56,681 nucleotides of DNA from Streptomyces typhae (GTDB lineage: Bacteria; Actinomycetota; Actinomycetes; Streptomycetales; Streptomycetaceae), in assembly GCF_009755605.1 (NCBI RefSeq), contig NZ_WPNZ01000040.1:1-56681 (forward strand), given 5' to 3'. Numbering within the stretch: the first letter of the stretch is position 1; the number at the start of each line of letters is the position of its first letter. The position numbers and the translations under genes are program-made. Positions 40,186 through 48,837 of the stretch are shown one piece after another. The notes under the pieces were generated by a model. That model made no database searches. It was not told where the DNA came from and worked only from the letters and a program-made list of their open reading frames with translations.

Positions 40186-42300
40186 TCAGCCGCCGAGGCC
40201 CCGCAGCACCTTGTCCGGCGTCAGCGGCAGCTCACGGAAGCGGACCCCCGTGGCGTGGTGGACGGCGTTGCCGATGGCGGCGGCGGTGCCGACGATGCCG
40301 ATCTCGCCGATCCCCTTGCTGCCCATCGGGTTGACGTGGGGGTCGCTCTCGTCGATCCAGTGCGCCTCGACGTCCGGCACGTCCGCGTGCGCGGGGACGT
40401 GGTACGAGGCCAGGTCGGACTCCGTGAAGTCACCGAACGCGGGATCGAGCGTGCTGGTCTCGGTGAGCGCCATGCCGAGCCCCATGGTCATGCCGCCGAC
40501 GAACTGCGACCGCGCGGTTCGGGCGTTGAGGATGCGCCCGGCCGCGTACACGCCGAGCAGCCTGCGGACCCGTACCTCGCCGGTCACGGTGTCCACGGCG
40601 GCCTCCGCGAAGTGCGCGCCGAAGGCATGGCGGGCGTAGTCGCTCTCGGCGTCGGCCCGCCCCGCGGTGTCCGCACGGGCGGTGACACCCGCCGCGGGCG
40701 GCGTCCCGCCGTGCTCGGCGAGCCGTTCCGCGAGGCGCGCGCACGCGTCGTGCACCGCCCAGCCCCACGAGGACGTCCCCGACGAGCCGCCCGCGAGCGG
40801 CGCCGCGGGCAGGGTGGTGCAGCCCACCTCGATGCGCACCCGTTCCAGGGCGACACCGAGGGCGTCCGCCGCGACCTGCGCGAGGACGGTACGGGCGCCG
40901 GTGCCGATGTCGGTGGCGTTCACGCGCACCGCGAAGGTGCCGTCGGGCCGCGCCTCGGCCTCAGCGGTCGACGGCGACACGAGGACCGGGTAGGTCGCGG
41001 CGGCCACGCCCGTACCCAGCAGGAGCGGACCCTCCGCCCGCGCGCCGGGACGCGGGTCGCGCCCGGACCAGCCGAAGCGCCGCGCGCCCTCCCGCAGGCA
41101 GTCCACGAGATGCCTGCTGCTGAACGGCTTGCCGCTGTCCGGCTCCCGATCCGGATCGTTGACGGCCCGCAGCTCCACCGGGTCCATGCCCAGCTCGGCG
41201 GCGAGTTCGTCCATGGCGGACTCCAGCGCGTACATGCCGGGTGCCTCGCCGGGGGCCCGCATCCACGACGGGCTCGGCACGTCGAGGCGCACCACGTGGT
41301 GGGTGGTGAAGTGGTGCGGCGCGCCGTACATGACGCGGGCCGACACCGCCGCCTGCTCCACGAACTCCTTCACGTGCGAGGTGTACGTCGTGACCTCGTG
41401 GGCCAGCGAGACGAGACGGCCGTCGCGCCCGGCACCCAGGCGGACCCGGTGCAGGGTGGGGGCCCGGTGACCCACGACGGCGGGCAGGTACCGGCGGGGC
41501 AGCGAGACCGTGACCGGCCGCCCGGTGGCCCGCGCGGCAAGCACCGCCAGCACCACGTCGGGGCGGGGCGTGCCCTTGGAGCCGAAGCCCCCGCCGACGT
41601 GGGCGGAGACGACGGTGATGTGTTCGGCGGACGTCTCGAACATCGACGCGAGGGTGTCGCGCACCGTGTTGCCGCCCTGGCTCGATGAGTACACGGTGAG
41701 CTCGCCGTCGTCCCAGTGCGCGGTGCTCGCGTGCGGTTCCATCGGGTGGTTGTGCAGCGGCGTCACCTCGTACCCGACGTCGACACGCACGGCGGCGGGG
41801 GCGCCGTCGGGGCCGCCGATCTCGCGGCGGCCGGGGAAGTCCCCGTTGACGGTCTCGGGCTCGTACGCGTCCGGGTGGTCCGGCGTCAGGGTGACGTCGT
41901 GCTCGTCCACGGCGTAGTCGACGCGGACCGCGGCGGCGGCGGCGCGGGCACTCTCCAGGGTCTCCGCCACGACCAGGGCGACGAACCAGCCGCGGTGCGG
42001 CACCGACGCGTCCTGCAGGACGAAGAGCGTCCGGTCGTCGGGTTCGGCGAGCCGCGGGGCGTTCTCGTGGGTGAGCACGGCGAGCACGCCGGGGATCCGC
42101 AGGGCGTCCGCCGCGTCGACGGCCGTGACCCGGCCCCTGGCGACGGTGGCGGGCACCGGCCAGGCCTGGGCCCGGCCGGGCAGCGGGTGCTCGGCGGCGT
42201 AGCGGGCGCCGCCGGTGACCTTCAGGCGCCCCTCGATCCGCTCGGCGGGAGCTCCCAGGGCGGAGTGCGTAGCCCCGGGCGCGGTACCGGTGCCGGCCAT
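40186..42300 (-). CDS. xanthine dehydrogenase family protein, molybdopterin-binding subunit (PaoC-like)
   Basis: A 704-residue catalytic subunit of a three-part molybdenum hydroxylase. It starts with the aldehyde-oxidase N-terminal domain (RIEGRLKVTGGARYAAEHPL). It includes VSAHVGGGFGSKG for cofactor binding and ends with the active-site Glu666 in GSKGIGEIGIVG. The family hydroxylates aldehydes or N-heterocycles with water as oxygen source. The 4Fe-4S insertion in the partner FAD subunit makes it more like the PaoABC aldehyde oxidoreductase than xanthine dehydrogenase. In PaoABC the small subunit is exported by Tat; here it carries no Tat signal, so the enzyme is probably cytoplasmic. Last gene of the operon. 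Confidence 0.92.
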   Translation of the reverse strand: MAGTGTAPGATHSALGAPAERIEGRLKVTGGARYAAEHPLPGRAQAWPVPATVARGRVTAVDAADALRIPGVLAVLTHENAPRLAEPDDRTLFVLQDASVPHRGWFVALVVAETLESARAAAAAVRVDYAVDEHDVTLTPDHPDAYEPETVNGDFPGRREIGGPDGAPAAVRVDVGYEVTPLHNHPMEPHASTAHWDDGELTVYSSSQGGNTVRDTLASMFETSAEHITVVSAHVGGGFGSKGTPRPDVVLAVLAARATGRPVTVSLPRRYLPAVVGHRAPTLHRVRLGAGRDGRLVSLAHEVTTYTSHVKEFVEQAAVSARVMYGAPHHFTTHHVVRLDVPSPSWMRAPGEAPGMYALESAMDELAAELGMDPVELRAVNDPDREPDSGKPFSSRHLVDCLREGARRFGWSGRDPRPGARAEGPLLLGTGVAAATYPVLVSPSTAEAEARPDGTFAVRVNATDIGTGARTVLAQVAADALGVALERVRIEVGCTTLPAAPLAGGSSGTSSWGWAVHDACARLAERLAEHGGTPPAAGVTARADTAGRADAESDYARHAFGAHFAEAAVDTVTGEVRVRRLLGVYAAGRILNARTARSQFVGGMTMGLGMALTETSTLDPAFGDFTESDLASYHVPAHADVPDVEAHWIDESDPHVNPMGSKGIGEIGIVGTAAAIGNAVHHATGVRFRELPLTPDKVLRGLGG

Positions 42301-42352
42301 GAAGTCCTCCTGCGACGTGCTGTGAAGTGACGGTTCGGGCCCTCGGGCCGGA

Positions 42353-43345
42353 TCAGGACGCCGCGGCCGACGCGAGCCGGGTCAGGACGTCGACGGCGAT
42401 GTTGCGGGCAAGCGGCACCTTGTAGCCGTTGTCCCGCAGCGGCTGGGCCGCGGCGAGTTCGAGGCCGACGGCGTGCGCGAACGCGTCCGGTGTCGCGGGG
42501 CCGCCGACGAGGGCCTCCTCGGCCCTGGTCGCACGCCAGGGCCGGTGGGCCAGCGCGCCGAAGGCGATCCCCGCGTGCGCGACGCGCCCGTCCGCGACCC
42601 GCAGCACCACCGCGACGGACGCGAGGGCGAAGGCGTACGAGGCCCGGTCGCGGGCCTTGCGGTAGGCCGACGGCAGCCCGGCCGTGGCGGCGGGCAGCAC
42701 CACCGACGTGATCAGCTCACCGGGACGGATCATCGTGTCCCGCTCCGGACGGTCCCCGGGCAGCCGGTGGAACTCGGCCGCGGGCACGCTCCGTGCGCCC
42801 TCCTCGTCGAACAGCTCCACTCGGGCGTCGAGCGCGGCGAGCGCCACGGCCATGTCCGAGGGGTGAGTGGCGATGCACTGCTCGGAGTGCCCGAGGACCG
42901 CGTGGTCCCGGTGCACGCCCTCGCGCGCCCCGCAGCCCTGCCCGGGTTGCCGCTTGTTGCAGGGTTTGGCGGGGTCCTGGAAGTACGGGCACCTGGTGCG
43001 CTGCAACAGATTGCCGCCCGTGGTGGCCGCGTTGCGGAGCTGCCCGGACGCGCCCGCGAGGAGTGCCTGGGACAGCGCCGGATAGCGGTCGCGGACCAGG
43101 GGGTGCGCCGCGAGGTCGCTGTTGCGCACGGCCGCGCCGACGCGCAGCGAACCGTCGTCCAGCTCCTCCACCGCGTCCAGCGGCAGCCTGCTGACGTCGA
43201 CGAGCACCGCAGGACGCTCCACGCCCAGCTTCATGAGGTCGACGAGGTTGGTGCCGCCGCCGAGGTAGCGGGCGCCGGGGTGCGCGGCGAACGCCTCCGT
43301 CGCCTCCTCCACGCTGGCCGCCCGCACATATCCGAACGGCTTCAC
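42353..43345 (-). CDS. xanthine dehydrogenase family protein, FAD-binding subunit with extra [4Fe-4S] motif (PaoB-like)
   Basis: A 330-residue FAD subunit. The FAD-binding loop GARYLGGGTNLVDLMKLG and ATTGGNLLQRTRCPYF are typical. Between them and the CO-dehydrogenase-like C-terminal domain lies a cysteine insertion (RCPYF, KPCNKR, GQGC and a later EQCIATH) that binds a [4Fe-4S] cluster in PaoB/YagS-type proteins. Start GTG 43345 overlaps the iron-sulfur subunit's stop by four bases. It passes electrons from the 2Fe-2S subunit to an acceptor. Confidence 0.92.
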   Translation of the reverse strand: MKPFGYVRAASVEEATEAFAAHPGARYLGGGTNLVDLMKLGVERPAVLVDVSRLPLDAVEELDDGSLRVGAAVRNSDLAAHPLVRDRYPALSQALLAGASGQLRNAATTGGNLLQRTRCPYFQDPAKPCNKRQPGQGCGAREGVHRDHAVLGHSEQCIATHPSDMAVALAALDARVELFDEEGARSVPAAEFHRLPGDRPERDTMIRPGELITSVVLPAATAGLPSAYRKARDRASYAFALASVAVVLRVADGRVAHAGIAFGALAHRPWRATRAEEALVGGPATPDAFAHAVGLELAAAQPLRDNGYKVPLARNIAVDVLTRLASAAAS

Positions 43346-43926
43346 GTGGCTGCCCCTTCGACGTCCTCGACGGCATCGACGATGCGCGGATAGGCGCCGC
43401 AGCGGCACAGGTTGCCGCTCAGCCGCTCCCGGATCTCGTCCCGGTCGAGCGGCACGGGGCGGCCGGAGGGCGCCCCGGGCGCGGTGACGTGCGAGGGGTG
43501 GCCCGCGGCGGCCTCGGCGATGACGCCGACGGCCGAGCAGATCTGCCCCGGTGTGCAGTACCCGCACTGGAACGCGTCGCGGTCCAGGAACGCCCGTTGC
43601 AGGGGGTGCAGGGCCTCGCCCTCGCCCAGGAGCCCTTCGACCGTCGTCACCTCGCAGCCGTCCAGGGCCACCGCCAGCTGCAGACAGCTGTTGACGCGGC
43701 GCCCGTCCACGAGGACCGTGCACGCGCCGCACTGGCCGTGGTCGCAGCCCTTCTTGGCACCGGTGAGGTCGAGGTCCTCCCGCAACACGTCCAGGAGGAC
43801 CCGCCGGTGGTCGAGGTCGAGGGTGTGGTGCTCCGCGTTGACGCGGAGCGTGGTCGCGGAGCGCTGCTCGGCCGGTGCCGCCGGGGCACCGCCAGGCGCT
43901 GCGCCGTCGTCGTTCTCGCTGCCCAT
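43342..43926 (-). CDS. (2Fe-2S)-binding subunit of molybdenum aldehyde dehydrogenase (PaoA-like)
   Basis: A 194-residue electron-transfer subunit and first gene of the operon. The plant-type ferredoxin cluster ligands are in GCDHGQCGACTVLVDGRRVNSC, and the second, helical cluster ligands in QCGYCTPGQICSA and LCRCGAYPRI. A short Ala/Pro-rich N-terminal tail has no Tat signal. GGAAGG lies about 11 bases before ATG 43926. Confidence 0.93.
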   Translation of the reverse strand: MGSENDDGAAPGGAPAAPAEQRSATTLRVNAEHHTLDLDHRRVLLDVLREDLDLTGAKKGCDHGQCGACTVLVDGRRVNSCLQLAVALDGCEVTTVEGLLGEGEALHPLQRAFLDRDAFQCGYCTPGQICSAVGVIAEAAAGHPSHVTAPGAPSGRPVPLDRDEIRERLSGNLCRCGAYPRIVDAVEDVEGAAT

Positions 43927-43979
43927 GGCGTGAGGGACCTTCCGGTCGTGCTGGGGTGCTGTGCAGGCCGCGTGCCCAG

Positions 43980-44033
43980 GCTGACACAGGTGACACCTCC
44001 CGGCACGCTGACACAGGTGACACCTCCCGGCAC
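43980..44033. promoter_or_regulatory. duplicated operator-like element upstream of the aldehyde dehydrogenase operon
   Basis: A 27-bp unit (GCTGACACAGGTGACACCTC plus CCGGCAC) is repeated exactly at 43980-44006 and 44007-44033. Each copy contains the inverted repeat AGGTG-A-CACCT (43988-43998 and 44015-44025). It stands 54 bases upstream of the iron-sulfur subunit start and about 110 bases before the divergent double-GNAT gene, a natural place for a regulator to control one or both. Confidence 0.6.
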
Positions 44034-44143
44034 GCGGAGCGGGTCCGCCGTCGCGCGACCGCACGACGCTTGGCAGAGTTGCCGGGCGGAAGCACATCCG
44101 CGGGCAGCCGTGACCCGCGGCCGACGGTGGACGGAAGGGCGAC

Positions 44144-45202
44144 ATGACGGGACCTGATGCCGGCACGGGCCTGGAGGCCGGGCCCCTGAGCAAGGACTGC
44201 GTCCCTGCCTGGCTCGAGCTGCTCGGAGCCGTGGAGCGCGCCGACCGCGCCGGTGAGCACATCGACGCCGAAGAGCTGAACGAGGCGCTCAGCGACCCCA
44301 AACTGGACCTGGAGCAGGACACCCTGGGCCTGTGGGAGGGGTCGCGTCTCGTCGCGTACGCCGTCGTCCACACCCCGCACGGCGCCCTCGACGTGGCGCG
44401 CTTCCAGGGCGACGCGGCGGTGCACCCCGAGCGGCGGCGGCGCGGCGTCGGCTCGCGGCTCGTCGCCTGGATGGAGGAGCGTGCGACCGCCCGGCACGCC
44501 GCCCTCCCGGACCTCTCCGCCCTGCCGGGCGAGCTGCTGCTCGACGGGCGGACGAAGGACGAGGGACTGCGGCATCTGGCCGAAGGGTGCGGCTACACGC
44601 CGTGCCGCTGGTGGTTCGAGATGAAGCACCCGCTGACCGGCGACGCCCCGCCGGCCCGCCCCGCGCCCGAGGGCACCCGTGTGGTCCCCTTCGACTCCGT
44701 GTACGACGAGGCCACACGCCTGGCCCACAACGACGCGTTCCGTGACCACTGGAACTTCGCCCCGTTCGACAGGACCGACTGGAACACCTGGGTCACCGGC
44801 GCGGGATCGTTCCGGCCCGCGATGTCACGGCTGCTCGTCACGGACACCGGTGGTCCGGGCGGCACGGCGCGGGACGGGGCGCGGGGCACGCCGCCGGTCG
44901 ACGAGGTGGCGGCGTACCTCCTCGCGGAGGAGAGCGAGGCGGACACCGCCGCGACGGGCCGCAGGGACTGCCACGTCGGCTACCTCGGCACCCGCCGGGC
45001 CCACCGCGGCCGGGGCGCCGCCCCGGCCCTGCTGACGGAACTGCTGCGCGCGGCGCGCGCGGCCGGGTACGACACGGCGTCGCTGACCGTGGACACCGTC
45101 AACCCGTCCGGTGCCCTCGGGTTCTACGAGGGGGCGGGATTCGTGGTGGACCGCGAATCCGTCACGTACGCCCGGCCGTTGGGCACGGACCGCACGTCCT
45201 GA
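44144..45202 (+). CDS. double GNAT acetyltransferase, mycothiol synthase (MshD)-like
   Basis: A 352-residue protein with two GNAT domains in tandem, the layout of MshD, which acetylates Cys-GlcN-Ins in mycothiol synthesis. Domain 1 has AAVHPERRRRGVGSRLVAWM and domain 2 has GYLGTRRAHRGRGAAPALL, with the closing VDTVNPSGALGFYEGAGFV. The linker motif FRDHWNFAPFDRTDW (NDAFRDHWG type) is typical of the group. Such paralogues are common in Streptomyces, so it may act on another amine. ATG 44144 has a weak GGAAGGG upstream. Confidence 0.87.
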   Translation: MTGPDAGTGLEAGPLSKDCVPAWLELLGAVERADRAGEHIDAEELNEALSDPKLDLEQDTLGLWEGSRLVAYAVVHTPHGALDVARFQGDAAVHPERRRRGVGSRLVAWMEERATARHAALPDLSALPGELLLDGRTKDEGLRHLAEGCGYTPCRWWFEMKHPLTGDAPPARPAPEGTRVVPFDSVYDEATRLAHNDAFRDHWNFAPFDRTDWNTWVTGAGSFRPAMSRLLVTDTGGPGGTARDGARGTPPVDEVAAYLLAEESEADTAATGRRDCHVGYLGTRRAHRGRGAAPALLTELLRAARAAGYDTASLTVDTVNPSGALGFYEGAGFVVDRESVTYARPLGTDRTS

Positions 45203-45298
45203 TCCGGCACCCGCCTGTTTTGTCACACGCGGGGCTGGACCGGGGCGCCCTGCCGGTTCACCCTGGTCCCTCCTGTCCGCCGCGGAAGGGACCCAGCA

Positions 45299-46498
45299 GT
45301 GGAACGAAGACGATTCGTCGCAGGGACGGTCGGCGCGCTCTCGGGCATCGCCCTCGGCACGGGAGCGGCCGGGGCCGCCGTACCCGCCGCTCGTGCCCAT
45401 GACCCGCGCGTCGGGGAGAAACAGCCCCGCGCCCAGGACCGGCCCGGTGCGGAGGACCTGCCCCGCGCCCAGGACTGGCGGGCGGTGCCGGCGCCCGGCA
45501 GCACACCGGCCGCGCAACTGCGGCACATCGCCGCCGCCGGACCCCGCCTCGCCTGGGCCGTCGGCGAGGAGGCCCGCTACGGATCCCGCGACGGCCGGGC
45601 CCTCGCCATGCTGTGGGACGGCCAGGCCTGGGCCAGGACCGATCTGGCGCATCTGCGCCACTCGCGGCTGCTCGGTGTGGCGGGCACCTGCGCCACCGCG
45701 GCCTGGAGCGTCGGCATGGCGGTCGGTACGGCGAGCCCCCTGCTGCGCTGGGACGGCGCCACCTGGCGCGAGAGCGCGTTCCCCGGCAGCGGCGAGCAGG
45801 GCGTCCGGCTGACCGCGGTGGCGGTCGGTGCCGACCGGCGGGTGTGGGCCGGCGGCAGCCGCGGCGGCTCCACCGCGCTGCTGCACGGCGACGGCAAGAC
45901 CTGGCGGTGGCTCGACCCGCTGCCCGCGACGGGCGTCACCGTCCACCGGGTCGTGCCGCACCCCTCGGGTGACGTCTGGGTGGGCGGCGACCAGTCGATC
46001 GGAGGTGGCTGGGCGGGGTTCGTGGCGCGCTGGAACGGAGCGTGGACGGTCCTCCCCACCGTCAAGGGGACCCGCATGGCCGTCAGCGACCTGCACCCCG
46101 CCGCCGCGGACGACATCTGGGTGGTGGGCTCCGACCTCGGCGTCGGCGGGCCGCCGGGGCGCCCCGGCGCGGCCGTTCTGAGCCACTGGGACGGCAAGGC
46201 CTGGACCCGCGCGCAGTTCGGCTTCACCATCGGGGCGCTGACCGGTATCGCCGCCGACGACCAGGGCCGCGCCGCCTGGATCACCGGCTGGAACCACCAG
46301 GACCGGAGCCGCGGTACGTATCTGCGCCGGGACGGCAGCGCCTGGACCGTCGTCCGCGGACCGGCGGGCCCGGCCCCGGCGCCGTACCTCAACGACGTCA
46401 CCCGCGTACCCGGCACCGCCACCTACTGGTCGGTGGGCATGACGCACGACAACCCGACGCCGCCGACCGAGGCGTACACCGAGCGCCTGGACGCCTGA
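45299..46498 (+). CDS. secreted repeat protein, probably beta-propeller
   Basis: A 399-residue exported protein beginning at GTG 45299 with GAAGGG eight bases upstream. The N-terminus (MERRRFVAGTVGALSG) is a probable Tat signal. A charged, repeated spacer (PRAQDRPGAEDLPRAQD) follows. The rest consists of about six to seven blades with recurring W-G and WVGGD / DIWVVGS / TYWSVG turns, as in WD-like or Kelch-like propellers with DGxxW motifs. No catalytic residue is recognised. It may bind carbohydrate or protein at the surface. Confidence 0.82.
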   Translation: MERRRFVAGTVGALSGIALGTGAAGAAVPAARAHDPRVGEKQPRAQDRPGAEDLPRAQDWRAVPAPGSTPAAQLRHIAAAGPRLAWAVGEEARYGSRDGRALAMLWDGQAWARTDLAHLRHSRLLGVAGTCATAAWSVGMAVGTASPLLRWDGATWRESAFPGSGEQGVRLTAVAVGADRRVWAGGSRGGSTALLHGDGKTWRWLDPLPATGVTVHRVVPHPSGDVWVGGDQSIGGGWAGFVARWNGAWTVLPTVKGTRMAVSDLHPAAADDIWVVGSDLGVGGPPGRPGAAVLSHWDGKAWTRAQFGFTIGALTGIAADDQGRAAWITGWNHQDRSRGTYLRRDGSAWTVVRGPAGPAPAPYLNDVTRVPGTATYWSVGMTHDNPTPPTEAYTERLDA

Positions 46499-46654
46499 AC
46501 GCACCCGGTGAGCAGGCCCAACCGCAGGTCGTCGCGGTGTCCGCCGCCCGCCGGTCGCGCAGGACCGGCGACCGGTGGGGAGTATCCGGTCCGGCCGCGG
46601 GCACCCGGACGAGGACGGGGGGAGCAGGACAAACCACAGAACTCAGGGGAACTC

Positions 46655-46918
46655 ATGGAGATCTCGGGCCTCATCAGTGCGATTCTCATCGGCGCGGTCA
46701 TCGGGATACTCGGACGGCTCGTCGTTCCCGGACGCCAGCGCATCGGCGTCCTGTGGACCGTCGTGGTCGGCATCGTGGCGGCTCTGATCGGTACGGCCAT
46801 CGCCTCCGGTCTGGGCGTCGCCGACACCGACGGCGTGGACTGGGGGGAGTGGCTCATCCAGATCGCCCTGGCCGCGCTCGGAGTGACCGCGCTGTCGCGG
46901 GTCAAGGTCCGTCGCTGA
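46655..46918 (+). CDS. GlsB/YeaQ/YmgE family small membrane stress protein
   Basis: An 87-residue protein with three hydrophobic segments (ISAILIGAVIGILGRLVVPG, VLWTVVVGIVAALIGTAIA, WLIQIALAALGVTAL). The G-R-L-V-x-PG motif is typical of the transglycosylase-associated (YeaQ) family. AGGGGA is four to five bases before ATG 46655. It is often stress-induced, but its function is unknown. A very strong hairpin follows. Confidence 0.9.
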   Translation: MEISGLISAILIGAVIGILGRLVVPGRQRIGVLWTVVVGIVAALIGTAIASGLGVADTDGVDWGEWLIQIALAALGVTALSRVKVRR

Positions 46919-46973
46919 GGGGCCGGGCCGCACGCCCTGCCGTCGTCCCTCCGGCGCACCACCAGGGTTCGTG

Positions 46974-47031
46974 GCCCGCGTCCGGCTGTGCGCGCTCCCG
47001 GACACGGAGGCGCGCACAGCCGGACGCGGGC
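46974..47031. terminator. very long hairpin terminator (22-bp perfect stem)
   Basis: The arms at 46974-46995 (starting GCCCGCGTCCGGCTGTGCGC) and 47010-47031 are perfectly complementary over 22 bp with a 14-base loop. It lies between the converging YeaQ-like and VOC genes and can end both transcripts. Confidence 0.88.
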
Positions 47032-47095
47032 GGTTCCGGGCACGCTCAGCGGCGCCTCGGAACCGGATCATCAACAGGCATCAAGGCAACGGGCG

Positions 47096-47470
47096 TCAAT
47101 GACTGCGCAGCGCGAAAGTGTGTCCTGCGGGGTCGGAGTACAGGCGTTTGTCCTCGCCGCCGTGCGGATTGGTGTCGACGGGGCGGGCGCCGCGCGTGAT
47201 GATCTCGCGTTCGGCGGCGTCCATGTTCTCCGCGGAGACCAGGAGTTCCAGATGCGTCTGGTGGGCGTCGTCGGGCCGGGGCCAACTCGGGGGCGTGAAG
47301 CCCGTGTCCCGGCGGAAGCCCATCCTCGTACCGGACTCGCTGGTGACCTCGAACCGGTCCGACTGCGGATTGAACTCGCTCTGCCCGCCCAGCAACGCAC
47401 GGTAGAACTCGGCCAGCTGCTCGGGCTCTGCGCAGTCGAGAACCACGATGCCGGCTTCGACGATGGTCAT
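47096..47470 (-). CDS. VOC family protein (glyoxalase/bleomycin-resistance/dioxygenase fold)
   Basis: A 124-residue protein with the paired beta-alpha-beta modules of VOC proteins: GIVVLDCAEPEQLAEFYRAL at the start, HLELLVSAENMDAAEREI in the middle and LYSDPAGHTFALRSH at the end. AAGGAGG six bases before ATG 47470 is a strong ribosome binding site. It belongs to the glyoxalase-like group with an unclear substrate. Confidence 0.9.
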   Translation of the reverse strand: MTIVEAGIVVLDCAEPEQLAEFYRALLGGQSEFNPQSDRFEVTSESGTRMGFRRDTGFTPPSWPRPDDAHQTHLELLVSAENMDAAEREIITRGARPVDTNPHGGEDKRLYSDPAGHTFALRSH

Positions 47471-47685
47471 GGTCGCCCTCCTTCCGTCGTGGTGCCAGAT
47501 TCTCCGGCTCGGTGAACCGGACTCGGATCGTGTACCCCGCCTGTTGCTCTTGAGCCGCCTGGCCATTCGATAGCCTGCGCGTGTCGTATCGACTTCGCAG
47601 GGCAGGTGGACCTCAGGAGCGGACTGCTCCAGTGTCCGCATGCCCGCCCGCATTGCTGTGCCCGTCGCCGTGGAGGTTCCCCCTG

Positions 47686-48054
47686 ATGTTTGACACCCAC
47701 CTCACGGAGCGGGGCGGCGACGGTTGCCGGACCGGTGAGGCGCTGGTGCGGGAGCTGGAGGAGGAGGTCAAGAAGTTGCGGTCGGCCCTGACGGCCAACG
47801 CGCCCGTCGACCAGGCGATCGGTGTGATCCTCGCGGTGGCGCAGACGACGGCGGCCGACGCGTGGGACGACCTGCGCGAGATGTCGATGCGCACCGGCGT
47901 CAGGCTGGGCGCCCTGGCGGAGCAGGTCGTCGAATGGGGGCGCACGGGCCTGCTGTCCGACGACATCCGGGCGGAGCTGGAGCGCCGGCTCACGGTGCGC
48001 AGCGCCGAACACCGGGCCCGCAGGCAGCCGACGCGGGGCATCCCGCCGCGATGA
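47686..48054 (+). CDS. ANTAR domain-containing protein
   Basis: A 122-residue protein. After a short N-terminal coiled-coil (LVRELEEEVKKLRSAL) comes an ANTAR domain (NAPVDQAIGVILAVAQTTAA, then WDDLREMSMRTGVRLGALAE), the three-helix unit that binds dual hairpins in RNA to prevent termination. It lacks a GAF or receiver domain, so its signal must come from elsewhere. GGAGG lies nine bases before ATG 47686. Confidence 0.88.
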   Translation: MFDTHLTERGGDGCRTGEALVRELEEEVKKLRSALTANAPVDQAIGVILAVAQTTAADAWDDLREMSMRTGVRLGALAEQVVEWGRTGLLSDDIRAELERRLTVRSAEHRARRQPTRGIPPR

Positions 48055-48100
48055 GGGACTCGGTGGGAGCCCCGGTGCGGGCGATGGTGAGAATGGCCGC

Positions 48101-48799
48101 ATGGGACACAACATCGCGGTGCGCCGTCTCGACCTCGGGTACTTCGTCCGGCCCGCGTCGGAGGCGGGCGGCACGGAACCGCGCGTCGAACCGGCGCTCG
48201 CCTACCTGGTCCGTCACGAGCGGGGCCTGCTGCTCTTCGACACCGGGATAGGCCACGCCGACACCGGGACCGAAGCGCACTACCGCCCACGTCGCCGCCC
48301 GCTGGAGGAGGCCCTCGCGGCTGCGGGAGTCGCGCTCGACGACATCTCCCTGGTCGTGAACTGCCATCTGCACTTCGACCACTGCGGCGGCAACCCGCTC
48401 CTCGCGGGCAGGCCCGTCCTCGTCCAGGACGTCGAACTGGCCACCGCCCGCCGCGGGGACTACACCGTGGACGAACTGGTCGACTTCCCCGGCGCGGTCT
48501 ACGACGAGCTGTCCGGGGAGAGCGAGCCCTGGCCGGGCGTACGGGTCGTGCCGACGCCTGGGCACACACCGGGGCACCAGTCGCTGGTCCTGCGCCAGGA
48601 CGACGGTACCGTCGTCCTCGCCGGGCAGGCACACGACCTGGCCTCGGACTTCGCCTCCGCCCAACTGGCCCGCCGGGCCGCGCTCGACGGGGTGGAGCAG
48701 CCGCTGCCCGCCTACCGTCCGTGGCTCGACCGGCTGGCGGACTTCGACCCGCGGCGGGTCCTCTTCGCCCACGACTGCTCCGTCTGGGAGCCGTCCTGA
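48101..48799 (+). CDS. MBL-fold metallo-hydrolase (lactonase-like)
   Basis: A 232-residue metallo-beta-lactamase-fold hydrolase. Zinc ligands are in NCHLHFDHCGG (HxHxDH), VPTPGHTPGHQS and the late FAHDCS. The overall plan resembles N-acyl-homoserine lactonases of the AiiA/AttM group. The usual GD at the fourth position reads AGQAHDLAS, so the bridging Asp appears to be missing. Substrate unknown. No ribosome binding site precedes ATG 48101; GAGAAT lies six bases upstream and could be a leaderless -10. Confidence 0.87.
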   Translation: MGHNIAVRRLDLGYFVRPASEAGGTEPRVEPALAYLVRHERGLLLFDTGIGHADTGTEAHYRPRRRPLEEALAAAGVALDDISLVVNCHLHFDHCGGNPLLAGRPVLVQDVELATARRGDYTVDELVDFPGAVYDELSGESEPWPGVRVVPTPGHTPGHQSLVLRQDDGTVVLAGQAHDLASDFASAQLARRAALDGVEQPLPAYRPWLDRLADFDPRRVLFAHDCSVWEPS

Positions 48800-48800
48800 A

Positions 48801-48828
48801 CGGTCCCGGGCGCCGCCGCCCGGGACCG
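48801..48828. terminator. bidirectional hairpin terminator
   Basis: CGGTCCCGGGCG and CGCCCGGGACCG form a perfect 12-bp stem with a four-base loop directly after the hydrolase stop codon and before the converging secreted-protein gene. Confidence 0.86.
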
Positions 48829-48837
48829 GACCAGGCC

